Positions 10,138 through 18,509 of a stretch of 64,000 bases of DNA are shown in pieces. The first letter of the stretch is position 1. Each line of letters opens with the position of its first letter. The translations under genes and the position numbers were made by a program. Under the pieces are notes generated by a model. The model searched no databases, was not told where the DNA came from, and saw only the letters and a list, made by a program, of their open reading frames with translations. The stretch comes from Gimesia fumaroli (lineage in GTDB: Bacteria; Planctomycetota; Planctomycetia; Planctomycetales; Planctomycetaceae): positions 2,641,164 through 2,705,163 of the forward strand of contig NZ_CP037452.1 of assembly GCF_007754425.1 (NCBI RefSeq), written 5' to 3'.

Positions 10138-10212
10138 CCGTCGGGAAAACGGAAACAGGAAACGTATTTTATCAGTCGCGCAATTGGATCTGATTGCAGG
10201 AAGGAAAGTCCA

Positions 10213-10938
10213 ATGAGAATCATGCTGCTACTCTGCTGGGGGTTGGTGCCCTGTTTTTTGGGAGCCTATCATTATGGGCCAGGTCAGGCACAGCTTAAGC
10301 TTGATGATGTGGATCAGAGAATCAAGGCTGCGCAGGCGGCGGGCAAGCAGGGAGACTGGGAGCAGGCGGTTCAGCTCTATAACGATGCGCTGCCTCTGGT
10401 TCCAGCCGACCGTGTGAAAGAAGCACAGAAATTACGGCTGGAACGGAATAAGGCCATGATGTTGAACGGGCAGCTACCCGATGCCTACCTCGACCTACAG
10501 GCCCTTTTAGACGAACTTCAAGCAGAACCCAATCCCGATGCAGAACTGCTCAAAGAGGCGCGTTCCGCAATGGCCAATGCGGAATATTATGTGACCTGGA
10601 CCTTACGGCTGGAGGGAGTCGGCAAAGAAGGTTGGGAACCGATTATTGAATCGGCGCGTCAAAATTATCGTCTGCTGGCAGAGAACGCAGCTGAGTCTGG
10701 AAAGTCAGACGAATTAAAAGAGCAGCAGGAAAATCTGGAAGCTGTCATTCGACTGGCGAATCTGGATCTGACTGACCTGCAGGGGATGCCGATTCCCAAA
10801 CAGTGTAAATGCAAGGGCTGTTGCAATGGTGTCTGTAACAGCAAGAAAAAAGGAAAGAAGAAAGGGGCCGGGAAGAAAAAGCCCAAAGACAATCGAGGGG
10901 CAAGCTCTGGTCCACCGCCTGACAAGCGAGGTTCATAA
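10213..10938 (+). CDS. Exported TPR-like protein with Cys cluster and Lys-rich tail
   Basis: 241 residues. A signal-like hydrophobic start (1-18) is followed by an alpha-helical, TPR-like body (about 30-185, with GDWEQAVQLYNDAL typical of a TPR helix A). Then comes a compact cysteine cluster, CKCKGCCNGVC (198-208, five Cys in eleven residues), and a tail dominated by Lys, Gly and Pro. In Bat loci a TPR protein (BatC) often follows the VWA pair, which fits this position. The cysteine cluster and polybasic tail are not usual for BatC. They could bind metal or be a disulfide knot; this is inference. GGAAGG lies just upstream of the ATG. Confidence 0.85.
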   Translation: MRIMLLLCWGLVPCFLGAYHYGPGQAQLKLDDVDQRIKAAQAAGKQGDWEQAVQLYNDALPLVPADRVKEAQKLRLERNKAMMLNGQLPDAYLDLQALLDELQAEPNPDAELLKEARSAMANAEYYVTWTLRLEGVGKEGWEPIIESARQNYRLLAENAAESGKSDELKEQQENLEAVIRLANLDLTDLQGMPIPKQCKCKGCCNGVCNSKKKGKKKGAGKKKPKDNRGASSGPPPDKRGS

Positions 10939-11022
10939 GAGCCAACGTCGATTTTGGTTGATTTCACTCCCGAAGAGAATGCTTCTGTTTATTTGATACT
11001 GTACTAAAAAAGGTGACTAACG

Positions 11023-14000
11023 ATGCAGCGACTTCATCTCGCTCTTTCGATCACATCTACGATCTTCCTGGTTGTTGGGAATTCCAGTTTCTGTTCCGCC
11101 CAGGGGCGCGCCGTCATTTCCTCGGGGCGGGTGAGCCGCTCTCTGTCACCTGCTTATGCGACACCGTCCGGTGCAGTGCCGGCTCAGGCTGCAGCCAGAG
11201 TTACAACAACTTCCAGTGCGTCATCCAGCTCTGCACAAACTTCTTCCGAGGACGCGCAGGAAAAAGCGCATCAACAGAAACGACTGGCGGCGATTAAAAA
11301 ATTAAAGTTTGATCGCCGCTCCTCGGCCATCATCAAAGTCTGGGCCACTCCCCCAGAGAAGAAAACCGACTCGAAGTCAGAAAAGTCTACGAGTTCCGAT
11401 CAACCCCTCGTTGCAGAGCGTCCGCTGACTCCGGAACAGCAGAAAGCAGCTGATAAAAAGGCACTGCAGCAGAAACTGGATGCCGAGTTGAAAGCGTTTG
11501 AAGAACAGCTGAAAACTCTACAGCAGGACGTCACACTCGGAAAGTGGAGTCAAGTCAAACCCTTCTTCAAGACACTCCCGAAAGAAGAGTCCAAGGCACT
11601 CTACCTGCAACTGCTGTCGTCACTACAGAATCCGGTGCGGCCCTCGGGTTCGCGTTATCCTCAGTTAGCGGAAAAGAATGTGATTACCGTTGACGATTTT
11701 TTTGAACTGGCAGCACTATTAACGGAAGTAGCGTCTGAGAACGATGACACTGATAAGAACGAGACACAAAAACAGTCGGAAGGCACTCATAGCTCTAAGC
11801 AGCAGAAACAGAAAGATCCATTATTCACTCAGTTGGCAGGCGTGTTTCGCATTTCGATGCAGAACGGCTTTTCCATTCAGGAATATCTGAACCGCTTTCG
11901 GGAAATGCATCAAACGACGCCTGAAACAAAGTCGAAAACGGCTTCCGAGAAAGCCCTGCTGACGAAGCGCCAGATCGCCCGACTGCTGGCCGATTCCGGA
12001 CAGGCGCAGTTTCTGGCAGACTTCTTGCCTGATCTTGACGCTGCCATCAAACAGGATGATCGCGAAGCACTCAATTTATTGTCGCGGTATTATCTTGCAC
12101 TCCCCCAGCATGAGAAGCGGAACGAGCATCTGGAAAACGCATGGACGGCTTTGCAGGCAGTCCTTGCGGTTGGCGAGATCAGCCCGTCTGAAAAGGAAGA
12201 AGCGTTGAAGCGAGCGGTAGAATTGACGCCGCGGATTAAAGAGGAATTAGGACAAGCCTGGCTGAATGAAAGTTTCAGTAAACGGCCCGAACGCGGCAAA
12301 GAAATTCTTTCCACCATTGGTGCCGCAGTCGCCACCGGACTGCAGACCCAGAGCAGTAACACTCAGTTTCGGTTGAAGAGTCTCGAACTTCAGAAAACCG
12401 CCGTTGATGCCTTGCTGGCTGCAGCTCCCGAACAGGCCAGTGACTGGCAGCCGACATTACAGATGATGGCAGTCAACTGGTTACGGGAAGCACAAACCTC
12501 TCAGACCTATGATTACTCCACCCGTCGGGGACGGATGATGCAACGAGATTATTACGGGAACTACTATTATTCCAATAGCATGTCGATGCAGTCTCAAGTG
12601 TCGCGGTCGAATCGAATCCGGGCGATCGAAACGGGAAAAATTCTCGAACTGATTCCGAATGAGAAATGGATGGCGTTAATCGAGCCATCACTGCATCTGC
12701 AATTCATGACAACCATCTCCCAGCTGTATCTGAAAGTGGAAGAAGAGGACGAAGCGTTTCCGTATATTGAAAAGCTGGCGCCGCTTGATCCGCGTGCAGC
12801 CAAGTCTCTGGTCGAACAGTTTTTACAGGTCTGGACGAAAAACCATAATCCCAATTCCGAACGACAGCGGACCAGCATTTATATGTTTTCTTGGGGCTTT
12901 AATCAGCGTGCACAGGGAATTCCGCTCACGCGTTCAAAACAGGTGCGTAATTTGGAAGAACTTGCGAAGTGGCTGCAACGCATCAATGAACTGCCCATCG
13001 AACCGATAGATGAAAAACTGATCACGCAGGCGTTCACACAGGTGCATAGTTCCGCAGAAGTGTATCAATTGGACGCGATTGAAAAAATCTACGGGACCGT
13101 GGATGGATTGAGCCCCGATACACTGGCGTCTCTGATTCAAACGATGAGAACAAACCTCGGGAAAGTCTGGCGTTTACCCGCGACTCAGAAAGCGGCGAAA
13201 ACCAATCGCAAGCAGAAAGACATTCAGCGTGAAGTCTTACAGGGGTACGCCACCGCTCAGCAGGTTCTGGAAACAGCGATTCAGAAATATCCGAAGTCCT
13301 GGTCCGTTCAACTCGCCAAAGCGGCTCTGGATCATGATGCGAATGAATTTCAGCAGGAGTTGAACCGCACCACGGAATTTTCAGAGCGACGACAGATTTC
13401 ACTGGACGGATTTCAGAAGGCAGCGAAGCTTTATGCCGCCGAGGTAATGACACTCGAGGAGGAAAAACAGGAAGCGACAGTTTATGAAACCTGGTTCTAC
13501 GCCAGTCTGGGCGCACCTGACTTGGGCAAGATTTCGAATACCTCTGTATCAGATCCGACGCAGTTCCCTTTAATCCGCGAGGCGATTGAAGGACTGCCTG
13601 GAGAAATTGCCAAACGGCATATGGATCAGTTTGCGAACTCCCTGTTTGTGCGGCTCAGTGCGCTGAATCCCGGTGTCAAATTCCGTTATCTCAAAGCCGG
13701 TTTCGAGATTGTGGGAGACCATGAACAGGCACGGGAAGCCAAGAAGGTCTACGATTATTACAAGGACCTCGTGACGGAAATCAAACTGGAAGCCGAGATT
13801 GATGGTTCCGATGTAGTAGGACATGGCGAACCGTTTGGCCTGTTTGTCAATCTGCATCATACCAAAGAGATTGAGCGCGAGTCGGGTGGATTTGCCAAGT
13901 ATCTGCAAAACCAGAATCAAGGGGGCTATTATTACTATAATTATGGTCGTCCTCTGGAAAACTACCGCGATAAATTTGAAGAAGCAGCCAAACTGGCATT

Positions 14001-14958
14001 GGAAGAACATTTCGAAATTCGTTCGATTACGTTTCAGAGCGAAGACGTACATTCCCGGGCGACGGAAAAGTATGGCTGGCGCGTGACACCTTATGCCTAC
14101 CTCTTATTGAAGCCCAAAGGGCCGGAAGTCGATAAAATTCCGAGCCTGACCCTCGACATGGATTTTATGGATACCTCAGGCTATGCCGTGGTTCCCGTCA
14201 GTTCGTCGCCGCTACCCATCGATGCCGCGCCGGAACAGGGTGACCTGCGGCCATTTAAGAAACTACAGATCACGCAGACCCTTGATGAACGCGAAGCCAA
14301 AGAGGGAAAGCTTAAACTGGAGGTACGTGCGACCGGGGTTGGGTTGATTCCCGATCTAGAACAGATTGTGGATCTCAAGCCAAAAGAATTTGAGATCACT
14401 TCGATTGAAAATGAAGGGGTTTCTGTTTCACAGTTTGATAAAACAGGCCCAGAAAACGCGGTCAATTCAGAACGCATCTGGATGGTTTCGATGGAAGCCC
14501 GGCCGGACCTGACGAAGCACCCGGAATCATTCTCGTTTGGGTTACCGAAACTGAAGGAACACGAAGTCACCTACCAGCGTTTCGACGATGCGGATCTGGT
14601 GTCTGTTGAACCAGAAATCATGTTACAGCAGGAATACGGCACACCGGAGCGATCCTGGCTCCTGCCGATTACGGGCGTGGTCGCCGTTCTGTTGTTGATT
14701 CTGATTATTTTCAAATTGAGTACTCGAAAAACTCAAACCGTGACCACGGCCCGCTATCAGGTTCCGGAGCACATTACTCCGTTTACCGTCCTGGGGCTTC
14801 TGAAAGATATTGAACGCAATAATGGCTTAAGTCCTGCAGGGAAACAGGAACTGGGAGTCTCGATTTCCCGACTGGAACATTATTACTTCGAAGCTCCCAA
14901 AGGCGAAGAACCCGATTTGAACGAGGTCGTCCATCGCTGGGTCAACCAGGCGGACTGA
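11023..14958 (+). CDS. Large exported protein with C-terminal membrane anchor, end of Bat operon
   Basis: 1311 residues, no family recognised. A signal peptide (about 1-28, ending FCSAQG) is followed by a charged, Gln/Lys-rich linker with coiled-coil character (about 75-170), a long helical solenoid-like body with several Tyr-rich loops (YYGNYYYSN near 510, YYYYNYG near 970), then a more beta-like portion (about 1030-1200). One membrane segment lies near 1211-1232 (LLPITGVVAVLLLILIIFKL), leaving a 79-residue cytoplasmic tail with PEHITPFTVLGLLKDIERN. The topology thus puts over 1150 residues outside the cytoplasm. It follows the Bat genes on the same strand with an 84-base gap and an AAGGTGA ribosome site, so it is probably a partner of that complex. 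It ends 8 bases before the convergent gene. Confidence 0.87.
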   Translation: MQRLHLALSITSTIFLVVGNSSFCSAQGRAVISSGRVSRSLSPAYATPSGAVPAQAAARVTTTSSASSSSAQTSSEDAQEKAHQQKRLAAIKKLKFDRRSSAIIKVWATPPEKKTDSKSEKSTSSDQPLVAERPLTPEQQKAADKKALQQKLDAELKAFEEQLKTLQQDVTLGKWSQVKPFFKTLPKEESKALYLQLLSSLQNPVRPSGSRYPQLAEKNVITVDDFFELAALLTEVASENDDTDKNETQKQSEGTHSSKQQKQKDPLFTQLAGVFRISMQNGFSIQEYLNRFREMHQTTPETKSKTASEKALLTKRQIARLLADSGQAQFLADFLPDLDAAIKQDDREALNLLSRYYLALPQHEKRNEHLENAWTALQAVLAVGEISPSEKEEALKRAVELTPRIKEELGQAWLNESFSKRPERGKEILSTIGAAVATGLQTQSSNTQFRLKSLELQKTAVDALLAAAPEQASDWQPTLQMMAVNWLREAQTSQTYDYSTRRGRMMQRDYYGNYYYSNSMSMQSQVSRSNRIRAIETGKILELIPNEKWMALIEPSLHLQFMTTISQLYLKVEEEDEAFPYIEKLAPLDPRAAKSLVEQFLQVWTKNHNPNSERQRTSIYMFSWGFNQRAQGIPLTRSKQVRNLEELAKWLQRINELPIEPIDEKLITQAFTQVHSSAEVYQLDAIEKIYGTVDGLSPDTLASLIQTMRTNLGKVWRLPATQKAAKTNRKQKDIQREVLQGYATAQQVLETAIQKYPKSWSVQLAKAALDHDANEFQQELNRTTEFSERRQISLDGFQKAAKLYAAEVMTLEEEKQEATVYETWFYASLGAPDLGKISNTSVSDPTQFPLIREAIEGLPGEIAKRHMDQFANSLFVRLSALNPGVKFRYLKAGFEIVGDHEQAREAKKVYDYYKDLVTEIKLEAEIDGSDVVGHGEPFGLFVNLHHTKEIERESGGFAKYLQNQNQGGYYYYNYGRPLENYRDKFEEAAKLALEEHFEIRSITFQSEDVHSRATEKYGWRVTPYAYLLLKPKGPEVDKIPSLTLDMDFMDTSGYAVVPVSSSPLPIDAAPEQGDLRPFKKLQITQTLDEREAKEGKLKLEVRATGVGLIPDLEQIVDLKPKEFEITSIENEGVSVSQFDKTGPENAVNSERIWMVSMEARPDLTKHPESFSFGLPKLKEHEVTYQRFDDADLVSVEPEIMLQQEYGTPERSWLLPITGVVAVLLLILIIFKLSTRKTQTVTTARYQVPEHITPFTVLGLLKDIERNNGLSPAGKQELGVSISRLEHYYFEAPKGEEPDLNEVVHRWVNQAD

Positions 14959-14966
14959 TACTTCGT

Positions 14967-15791
14967 TTAGCGGTTGTTAGAATTGATGAGTGCTTCTTTT
15001 TCTACTCGTGACATGGCTTTGATTTTTAACTCGCGTTTCAATGCCAGGCTGCGGCTGGCTTGTGTTTCGTGGTACTCAATGCTGACGGGAAGACGACTGC
15101 GGGTATAGCGGGCACCTGTACCCGCGTTGTGCTGCTGACATCTGCGGGTCAAGTCTGTCGTGATGCCCGTATATAAGGAGTGATCGGCACACCGGAGAAT
15201 GTACACAAACCAGATTGTAGATTTCTTCTCCGGTTGATCTTTTTCTAATTCGGCTTCTGCCAATGTCACAACGTTCAAATCGATTGGCAAATTCACCATC
15301 CTCTGAAATGCTGAGTTGGGGGTGCAGTAACCATCCGATTTCTTTTCGACAATGGCGGATAACAACTCATTATTCAGCTCAAAACCAGCCTCATGGGGAG
15401 CAAGCTGACGTTCCATCAATAGAAATTGCGCGCATTCGACCAGTAGATTCATCGAACTTGTGACGGAATGATTCAAGTTTCTGGCAAACTGAATGGATTC
15501 CATTTCGGGAGCAATGAATTGATCGAACGTTTGTTGATGGGCATCATCGGCTGTGAAATTCCGAATACACTTCAAGGCACCTTCCGCGAATTGCCTTTCG
15601 TTCGTGATTCCTTTGCCGATCATCAGGCAGGAATAAAGGGACTTTGTGTTGCTCAGCAAAATATACTGACGGCGATCAGCAGTAAACAGGCGACAGGACC
15701 AGTCGGTAAACGGGTTCTGGTTTAAGGAATGTGTAGTCAGAGTCCCTGTCTTAATTTTCTGGTTGAGTTTATGGGAAAGGCGAAAAATCAT
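14967..15791 (-). CDS. DUF6933-like domain fused to GIY-YIG nuclease domain
   Basis: 274 residues in two parts. Residues 1 to about 150 resemble DUF6933 (start MIFRLSHKLNQKIK, then PFTDWSCRLFTADRRQYILL and SLYSCLMIGKGIT), a bacterial domain of unknown function. Residues about 193-270 form a compact GIY-YIG domain of the YhbQ/endonuclease class: VYILR (196-200), YTGIT (207-211), the Arg-bearing helix DLTRRCQQHN (213-222) and a Glu in RELKIKAM (E254), so the key Tyr, Arg and Glu positions look intact. About 40 residues with acidic character link them. GIY-YIG domains cut or nick DNA. The fusion is unusual to my knowledge. No signal peptide. DUF6933 assignment is from memory of the family's look; the GIY-YIG call is firm. 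Confidence 0.85.
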   Translation of the reverse strand: MIFRLSHKLNQKIKTGTLTTHSLNQNPFTDWSCRLFTADRRQYILLSNTKSLYSCLMIGKGITNERQFAEGALKCIRNFTADDAHQQTFDQFIAPEMESIQFARNLNHSVTSSMNLLVECAQFLLMERQLAPHEAGFELNNELLSAIVEKKSDGYCTPNSAFQRMVNLPIDLNVVTLAEAELEKDQPEKKSTIWFVYILRCADHSLYTGITTDLTRRCQQHNAGTGARYTRSRLPVSIEYHETQASRSLALKRELKIKAMSRVEKEALINSNNR

Positions 15792-16161
15792 TGAATGGAT
15801 ACCGATTTCATCTGAAGCTGAAGACTGACTTTATGGTATCTTGCTATTAAATCAAATAAGAATCAATCCGCATTTCGTTCCCTGTGAAATTGGATCAGAA
15901 TCTTTTCCGTTTCTGGTATCTCGCATGCGTGCACCATGTGCTGAACGTTCATCTGAGATCCAACTGGTGATATCTGGTAGGGTTTGTTTGCCTTTGATGA
16001 TGTCTCAGCGTATTGGTTTTCTCAGTGGGAACGCCGTTTGTCTTTCCCTGGTGCAAATTGATGTACTCGTACAAAAAAACGCGATCGAGCGTTGGAGGTA
16101 ACACCTGATGTCATTTGTTGGGGCAGCACTTAGTAGCAAGCAGCTCCTGACCTCAATCGTC
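15792..16161. other. Intergenic region upstream of the GIY-YIG fusion gene
   Basis: 370 bases between two minus-strand genes. No convincing gene. A short plus-strand reading frame (15841-16101) has no homology I recognise and no ribosome site. Around 15966-15986 the sequence ATCTGGTAGGGTTTGTTTGC closely matches a segment of the dispersed repeats at about 37880 and 51290, possibly a small relic. Confidence 0.5.
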
Positions 16162-17892
16162 CTATCGTCCGTGAGGGATCGTTTCAAGGAGTTCTGTGTC
16201 TTCGAAGTAGTCGAGATTCAAGAGCTTGGCCTCATCCTGCCTGGAGAACATCACACTTGCTGCATCTTGCAGTAGATCTGAAAGCAGCGTTTTCTCCGTG
16301 ATTCGTTCGATCACTGTGTGTCCGAGGATTTTCATGAGGTCGATTGTGACAGGGAGCACATGTTCGCCATGATCCTTATATCCGGTCATGAGTTCTTTGT
16401 CGAACTTAAGTTCATCCCAGTGTGAGAAGGCAGTGCCCGGCCCGCCTTCCCGCTCAACTTCCATGTATTCGAGCGTGCCTAATTTGCGGATTGCCTTTGA
16501 CTTGAACAGACCTGTCTCCCGATCAAATAACTCTGACCACTTATTAAATCCGATGCCGAGTGAATGGCCGATCTCGTGAATGATCGTTCCTGCGATCGCG
16601 TCGTCAGCATAGTTCGCGAGAAATTTCGTGTTGAATTCAACGCGGCCGTAGCGAATTCCATTGTTCTCATAGGGTTTGTAGGCCCTGGCGATGGTGTTAC
16701 TGTTTTGAGTGAAAATCCCAAGGCGAATCACAATCGATTGTTTCGGTTCCACAAAACGATTCCAGAAGTTGCATGCAGTCCGCGCTCCCTGCTCGAGCTT
16801 ACCTCCTATGTCTGATGTGATCTTGTATGTGATCAACGTAGCGCCTTGGCGTTCGTCTTCCTCAGGAGAGATGTCACGAGCGCGAATCAACCAGGAAATG
16901 GTATGCTGGATTGTACGAAGACGCGTCAAATCCTCTTCGATTAGCGTGCCCCTCTGTGCCTGGATTCCTTCCGCTTCCGATTTAAGTATTTCGATGAGTT
17001 CATCTATAGAATCGGCTTTGGTATCGACGGCTTCCGCTTTTGCCATTGCCAGTTCTTCTGAACGTTTCCTCTCGAGCACCTTCATGAGTCGGCTTTCGGT
17101 AGGAAATACTGTTGCGGTTGACGCCAGAGGCTCGTGTGGGAGTTCACGCGCCCACGACGCGAAGAACTTCAAATTCGTAATTTCTTCTAATTCTTCCAGT
17201 GTTACAGGATAATCTTCTGGCCTCGAATTGCGCGGAGCGGTTTGAGGAATCAAGAAACAGTCGATGGCTACTTTTGATAGAGTGTCATACGGGTAGATTT
17301 GTGGATCGACGACCAGACAGAAGTAATGTTCAGGGACCGGCAGGTGTTTTCCCTGGCCACGATTGATCAAAGGAGGATTGTCGCCGAAGACTGGTCCCAT
17401 GATTGCCCACAAATGATCCTTGCCTTGTTCATCTTTGATCTCGCGTATCGCGGTCTCAAGTTTGAGCCATACGCCACTATTCAGTGATGCATATTGCGGG
17501 CTCATATTTGACATGAGAAAAGTTTCCAGCTGCGCCAGACGGCCAAACTGCCTGTTGATTACTTCGTTGGGAGTCATGTGCCCTACATTCAGCTGAATGC
17601 CGCCGATCCTGCCAAAAGTTTTCCGTCCGATACGGTATTCCTCGGAAAGACGCATGTCGTCGTAATAAGACAAGGGACGATCGTAGTCGACATCTTCATC
17701 CGCATGCGCTACCCGGTATGCCGACCATGCTGGCTGCAGCCGGTCCGAGCTGAATCCAACAACGTAACCATGGTTCACCAGGATCTCGATCGGACGAGTT
17801 TCGTCGAGATTTTGAGGCGCACCTCGCCATAAATGCAGATCAATGAGATGCGCTAGATTGATGCTTGATGGATGAATACTGGTATAGTCCAT
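16162..17892 (-). CDS. NUC-type DNA/RNA non-specific endonuclease fused to leishmanolysin-like metallopeptidase
   Basis: 576 residues, no signal peptide. The N-terminal half (about 20-255) reads as a DNA/RNA non-specific endonuclease: a strand with VNHGYVVGFSSDRLQPAWSAY (39-59 region), the His motif NVGHMTP (102-108), FLMSNMSPQ (125-133) and LN..VW.KLE (137-146). The usual D-R-G-H is N-V-G-H here: the catalytic His (H105) and the metal-binding Asn of SNM.PQ are kept while Asp and Arg are replaced. A helical, charged linker follows (about 265-345). The C-terminal part (about 350-525) is a zinc peptidase: HEIGHSLGIGF (439-449) and, 50 residues on, SHWDE..F.KELMTGY (490-505), the third-His and Met-turn pattern of leishmanolysin (M8). 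GAAGGAAG sits properly before the ATG. Function unknown; intracellular toxin, defence effector or secreted non-classical enzyme are all possible. Confidence 0.85.
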   Translation of the reverse strand: MDYTSIHPSSINLAHLIDLHLWRGAPQNLDETRPIEILVNHGYVVGFSSDRLQPAWSAYRVAHADEDVDYDRPLSYYDDMRLSEEYRIGRKTFGRIGGIQLNVGHMTPNEVINRQFGRLAQLETFLMSNMSPQYASLNSGVWLKLETAIREIKDEQGKDHLWAIMGPVFGDNPPLINRGQGKHLPVPEHYFCLVVDPQIYPYDTLSKVAIDCFLIPQTAPRNSRPEDYPVTLEELEEITNLKFFASWARELPHEPLASTATVFPTESRLMKVLERKRSEELAMAKAEAVDTKADSIDELIEILKSEAEGIQAQRGTLIEEDLTRLRTIQHTISWLIRARDISPEEDERQGATLITYKITSDIGGKLEQGARTACNFWNRFVEPKQSIVIRLGIFTQNSNTIARAYKPYENNGIRYGRVEFNTKFLANYADDAIAGTIIHEIGHSLGIGFNKWSELFDRETGLFKSKAIRKLGTLEYMEVEREGGPGTAFSHWDELKFDKELMTGYKDHGEHVLPVTIDLMKILGHTVIERITEKTLLSDLLQDAASVMFSRQDEAKLLNLDYFEDTELLETIPHGR

Positions 17893-18509
17893 TATGTCTT
17901 CCTTCTGGCCGCTGGTAAGTCAAGTACGAAACGGGCTCGCCGCATGCATTGGCGTTGGTAAAATATTACCAAGATAAAACTCTGAAAGCCAAGGAATTGC
18001 TGTTTTTTTGTGTATGAGAAGTTTATCCATAGGTACATTGCCTGCGTTTTTCAGTTTTTTGCATTCGCTGACGCAGTTCCATCATAAAAAAGTGACCATC
18101 TTGAAGAGCAGTAATAATACGGGGAAGATTTCAGACTCCCTCTGTTCCTTTAGTGTTCAAAACTGTTATAGATCAAATTCACCGGCAAAATTGAAAAGGT
18201 GGTCATCGAGATGCAGTGACAATCGAGATCACTTCTATCACGACGGTAACTAGTGGAGTGTCATTTTATAATTATGAGATAATGGATATCACGAGAGTAC
18301 GACAACGGAGCACGTAAACAACACACCCCACCCTCAATTTCCAGCTTGACAAAGCTCTAGATCAATAACGATTTGACTTCTAAGCTGTCAGGAAGATGAA
18401 TTAACCGGGGAGATGATTCTGGTTTATCCTGCGTTCCAGAGACTCGATGCTGCTGTCTGTCACAACAGCCCAGGAAACCATCATTGAACAAGACGTATGT
18501 GAGTCGGCC
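17893..18509. other. Intergenic region, upstream of nuclease-peptidase gene
   Basis: 617 AT-rich bases. On the minus strand TTGGCT at about 17987-17992 and TAATAT at about 17963-17968 (18 apart) could be a promoter for the nuclease-peptidase gene. No gene is supported; a plus-strand frame at 18008-18253 looks random. The remainder shows no clear structure. Confidence 0.45.

Noticed and set aside
10195..10212. GGAAAGTCC, reminiscent of the RNase P RNA motif
   Set aside because: None of the flanking RNase P helices are present; it is simply the ribosome-site region of the next gene.
15841..16101. Short plus-strand frame of 86 codons
   Set aside because: No ribosome site, no recognisable protein features, and it lies in a gap between minus-strand genes.
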